This document shows, piece by piece, positions 30,803-31,399 of a stretch of 31,399 nt of DNA. Position 1 is the first letter of the stretch. Each line of letters begins with the position of its first letter. The stretch comes from Chthoniobacterales bacterium (GTDB lineage: Bacteria > Verrucomicrobiota > Verrucomicrobiia > Chthoniobacterales > UBA10450), in contig JAICXG010000003.1 of the NCBI GenBank assembly GCA_025980625.1, forward strand, positions 1-31,399. The letters are read 5' to 3'. Both the position numbers and the translations under genes were made by a program. Below the pieces are notes generated by a model. That model had not been told where the DNA came from and searched no databases. It was given only the letters and a program-made list of their open reading frames with translations.

Positions 30803-30880
30803 CCGCAGATTTCGCAGATTGGCGCAGATGGCTAGAAGAATGCATGCCACCTATCTGCGTAAATCTGCATCATCTGCGGA
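30803..30880. repeat. Inverted CGCAGAT repeat after purF
   Basis: The left arm CCGCAGATTTCGCAGATTGG and the right arm ending CATCTGCGGA are inverted copies made of CGCAGAT units, with about 20 bases between the arms. It lies right after the purF stop codon and could act as a transcript-end hairpin, but there is no T-run. The same family recurs at 30464-30540. Confidence 0.75.
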
Positions 30881-30883
30881 CGA

Positions 30884-31399
30884 TTACTTCAGCCCGGCAA
30901 ACAGTGTCGGTTGCTTTTCTTCAACCAGCGCTTTGGCCCGAGCTTCGCGTTTTTCCATGATGAATTTGTCCAGCTCGGGATTGACCGGGAGCGGGTAGTT
31001 GCCCGTAAAACAGGCAAGACAGAATTCGTTAGGCTCTTTCCCGGTAGCGCGGATCATTCCTTCGACATCCAAGTATCCAAGGCTATCGACGCCGAGGTAT
31101 TGGCAGATCTCCGGCATCGTTTTCTGGTTCGCGATCAACTTTTGCGGATCAGGAAAATCAATCCCGTAGTGACAAGCAAAGCGATGCGGCGGACAACTCA
31201 CCCGCATGTGGACTTCCTTCGCGCCGGCTTCGCGCAGGTTGACGACGCGAGCGCGGGCGGTCGTGCCCCTAACGATCGAATCGTCCACCACCACCACCCG
31301 TTTTCCTTCCACCGCTTGCTTGATCAAATTTAGCTTTACCCGGACGTCGAAGTCGCGGATGAGCTGGCTCGGCTGGAGAAAGGTTCGCCCGATGTAGTG
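30884..31399 (-). CDS. purF: Amidophosphoribosyltransferase, 3' part
   Basis: The open frame enters from the right edge (no start inside the window) and gives the C-terminal 171 residues. It contains HYIGRTFLQPSQ, the PRPP-binding loop VVVVDDSIVRGTT, then CPPHRFACHYGIDFPD and NEFCLACFTGNYPLPVNPEL. The Cys residues of FACHYGID and CLAC match the iron-sulfur ligands of the Bacillus-type enzyme. PurF makes phosphoribosylamine from PRPP and glutamine, the first step of purine synthesis. Two CCTAACGA words fall in this part (31026 and 31268). Its 3' end has been duplicated downstream as a remnant. Confidence 0.96.
   Translation of the reverse strand, partial: HYIGRTFLQPSQLIRDFDVRVKLNLIKQAVEGKRVVVVDDSIVRGTTARARVVNLREAGAKEVHMRVSCPPHRFACHYGIDFPDPQKLIANQKTMPEICQYLGVDSLGYLDVEGMIRATGKEPNEFCLACFTGNYPLPVNPELDKFIMEKREARAKALVEEKQPTLFAGLK

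Larger units (their letters stand above)
638..31275. repeat. Dispersed CCTAACGA word, about 45 copies
   Basis: Plus-strand copies start at 638, 1068, 2079, 3795, 4129, 5180, 8489, 8991, 10836, 11199, 12488, 12739, 13579, 14314, 16181, 16820, 17705, 18638, 18866, 19771, 20416, 20449, 24711, 25283, 25499 and 31268. Minus-strand copies (TCGTTAGG) start at 1132, 2685, 2698, 2916, 4679, 8034, 8867, 10576, 14304, 16057, 17008, 17962, 18349, 21490, 22006, 24579, 24651, 29462 and 31026. About three quarters are preceded by G, giving GCCTAACGA. Near-misses (one base off) occur for example at 4646, 5693, 13530, 14688 and 17242. Counted by eye; a few may be missed. Confidence 0.85.

Noticed and set aside
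638..31275. CCTAACGA considered as a transcription-factor operator
   Set aside because: Most copies are inside coding regions of unrelated genes on both strands, and the density is far too high for a regulon.
1..31399. tRNA, rRNA and riboswitch genes
   Set aside because: I found no cloverleaf, rRNA core sequence or known riboswitch core by reading; a covariance-model search would be the decisive test.

Overview
The window looks like a chromosomal segment of a GC-rich, Gram-negative heterotroph. It is most likely a member of the Verrucomicrobiota, possibly the Spartobacteria/Chthoniobacterales soil lineages. That call rests on three things: a GloVer-type tandem-repeat secreted protein, a rhomboid-like protein with a DUF6576-like tail, and an outer-membrane barrel plus glycosylphosphotransferase complement. 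The taxonomic call is an inference from protein families, not from a marker gene.

Layout. 1-3.9 kb: a FecR-domain secreted protein (cut by the left edge), divergent from a CHASE2 adenylate cyclase, then yceI and recO on the minus strand. 3.9-5.6 kb: a broken CgeB-like glycosyltransferase overlapping an intact inositol-3-phosphate synthase. 5.6-6.8 kb: a decayed zone with a DUF559 nuclease gene inside nested inverted repeats, next to a fragment of an ATP-dependent DNA ligase. 6.8-12.2 kb: a flavoprotein disulfide oxidoreductase, mazG, a DUF2270 membrane protein, a PTS EIIA-like protein, a TIGR04283-type glycosyltransferase and an apparently inactive rhomboid. 12.5-18.3 kb: GTP-type PEP carboxykinase with a clear terminator, then divergent polysaccharide genes (sugar-phosphate transferase and O-antigen-ligase/polymerase-like protein). 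18.3-22.2 kb: a probable metal-uptake locus (small His-rich membrane protein, outer-membrane barrel, ZnuA-like binding protein, ABC-3 permease) with no ATPase gene. 22.2-24.3 kb: a secreted protein with a possible His/Cys dyad, an ECF sigma factor and its overlapping anti-sigma-like partner. 24.3-25.4 kb: purM. 25.5-30.8 kb: an accessory island with a VOC protein, a GloVer-repeat protein and an IS1595-family element carrying three passenger genes, one of them HEPN-like. 30.5-31.4 kb: a chimeric purM/purF remnant and then the 3' part of purF, which runs off the right edge.

The most striking signal is not a gene. The non-palindromic octamer CCTAACGA (usually GCCTAACGA) occurs about 45 times by my hand count, 26 on the plus and 19 on the minus strand. 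About one copy would be expected by chance. It lies inside genes in two reading frames, supplies the stop codon of at least four genes, forms part of the pckG terminator, and is almost absent from the accessory island. This resembles the distribution of DNA uptake sequences in Neisseria and Pasteurellaceae, but I know of no described word of this sequence.

The second most interesting object is the IS1595-type transposon. Its ends are matched inverted repeats flanked by hairpins with a constant loop and compensating stems. Its cargo is a zinc-ribbon protein, a 54-residue basic protein and a HEPN-like protein, an arrangement that could be a toxin-antitoxin or defence cassette.
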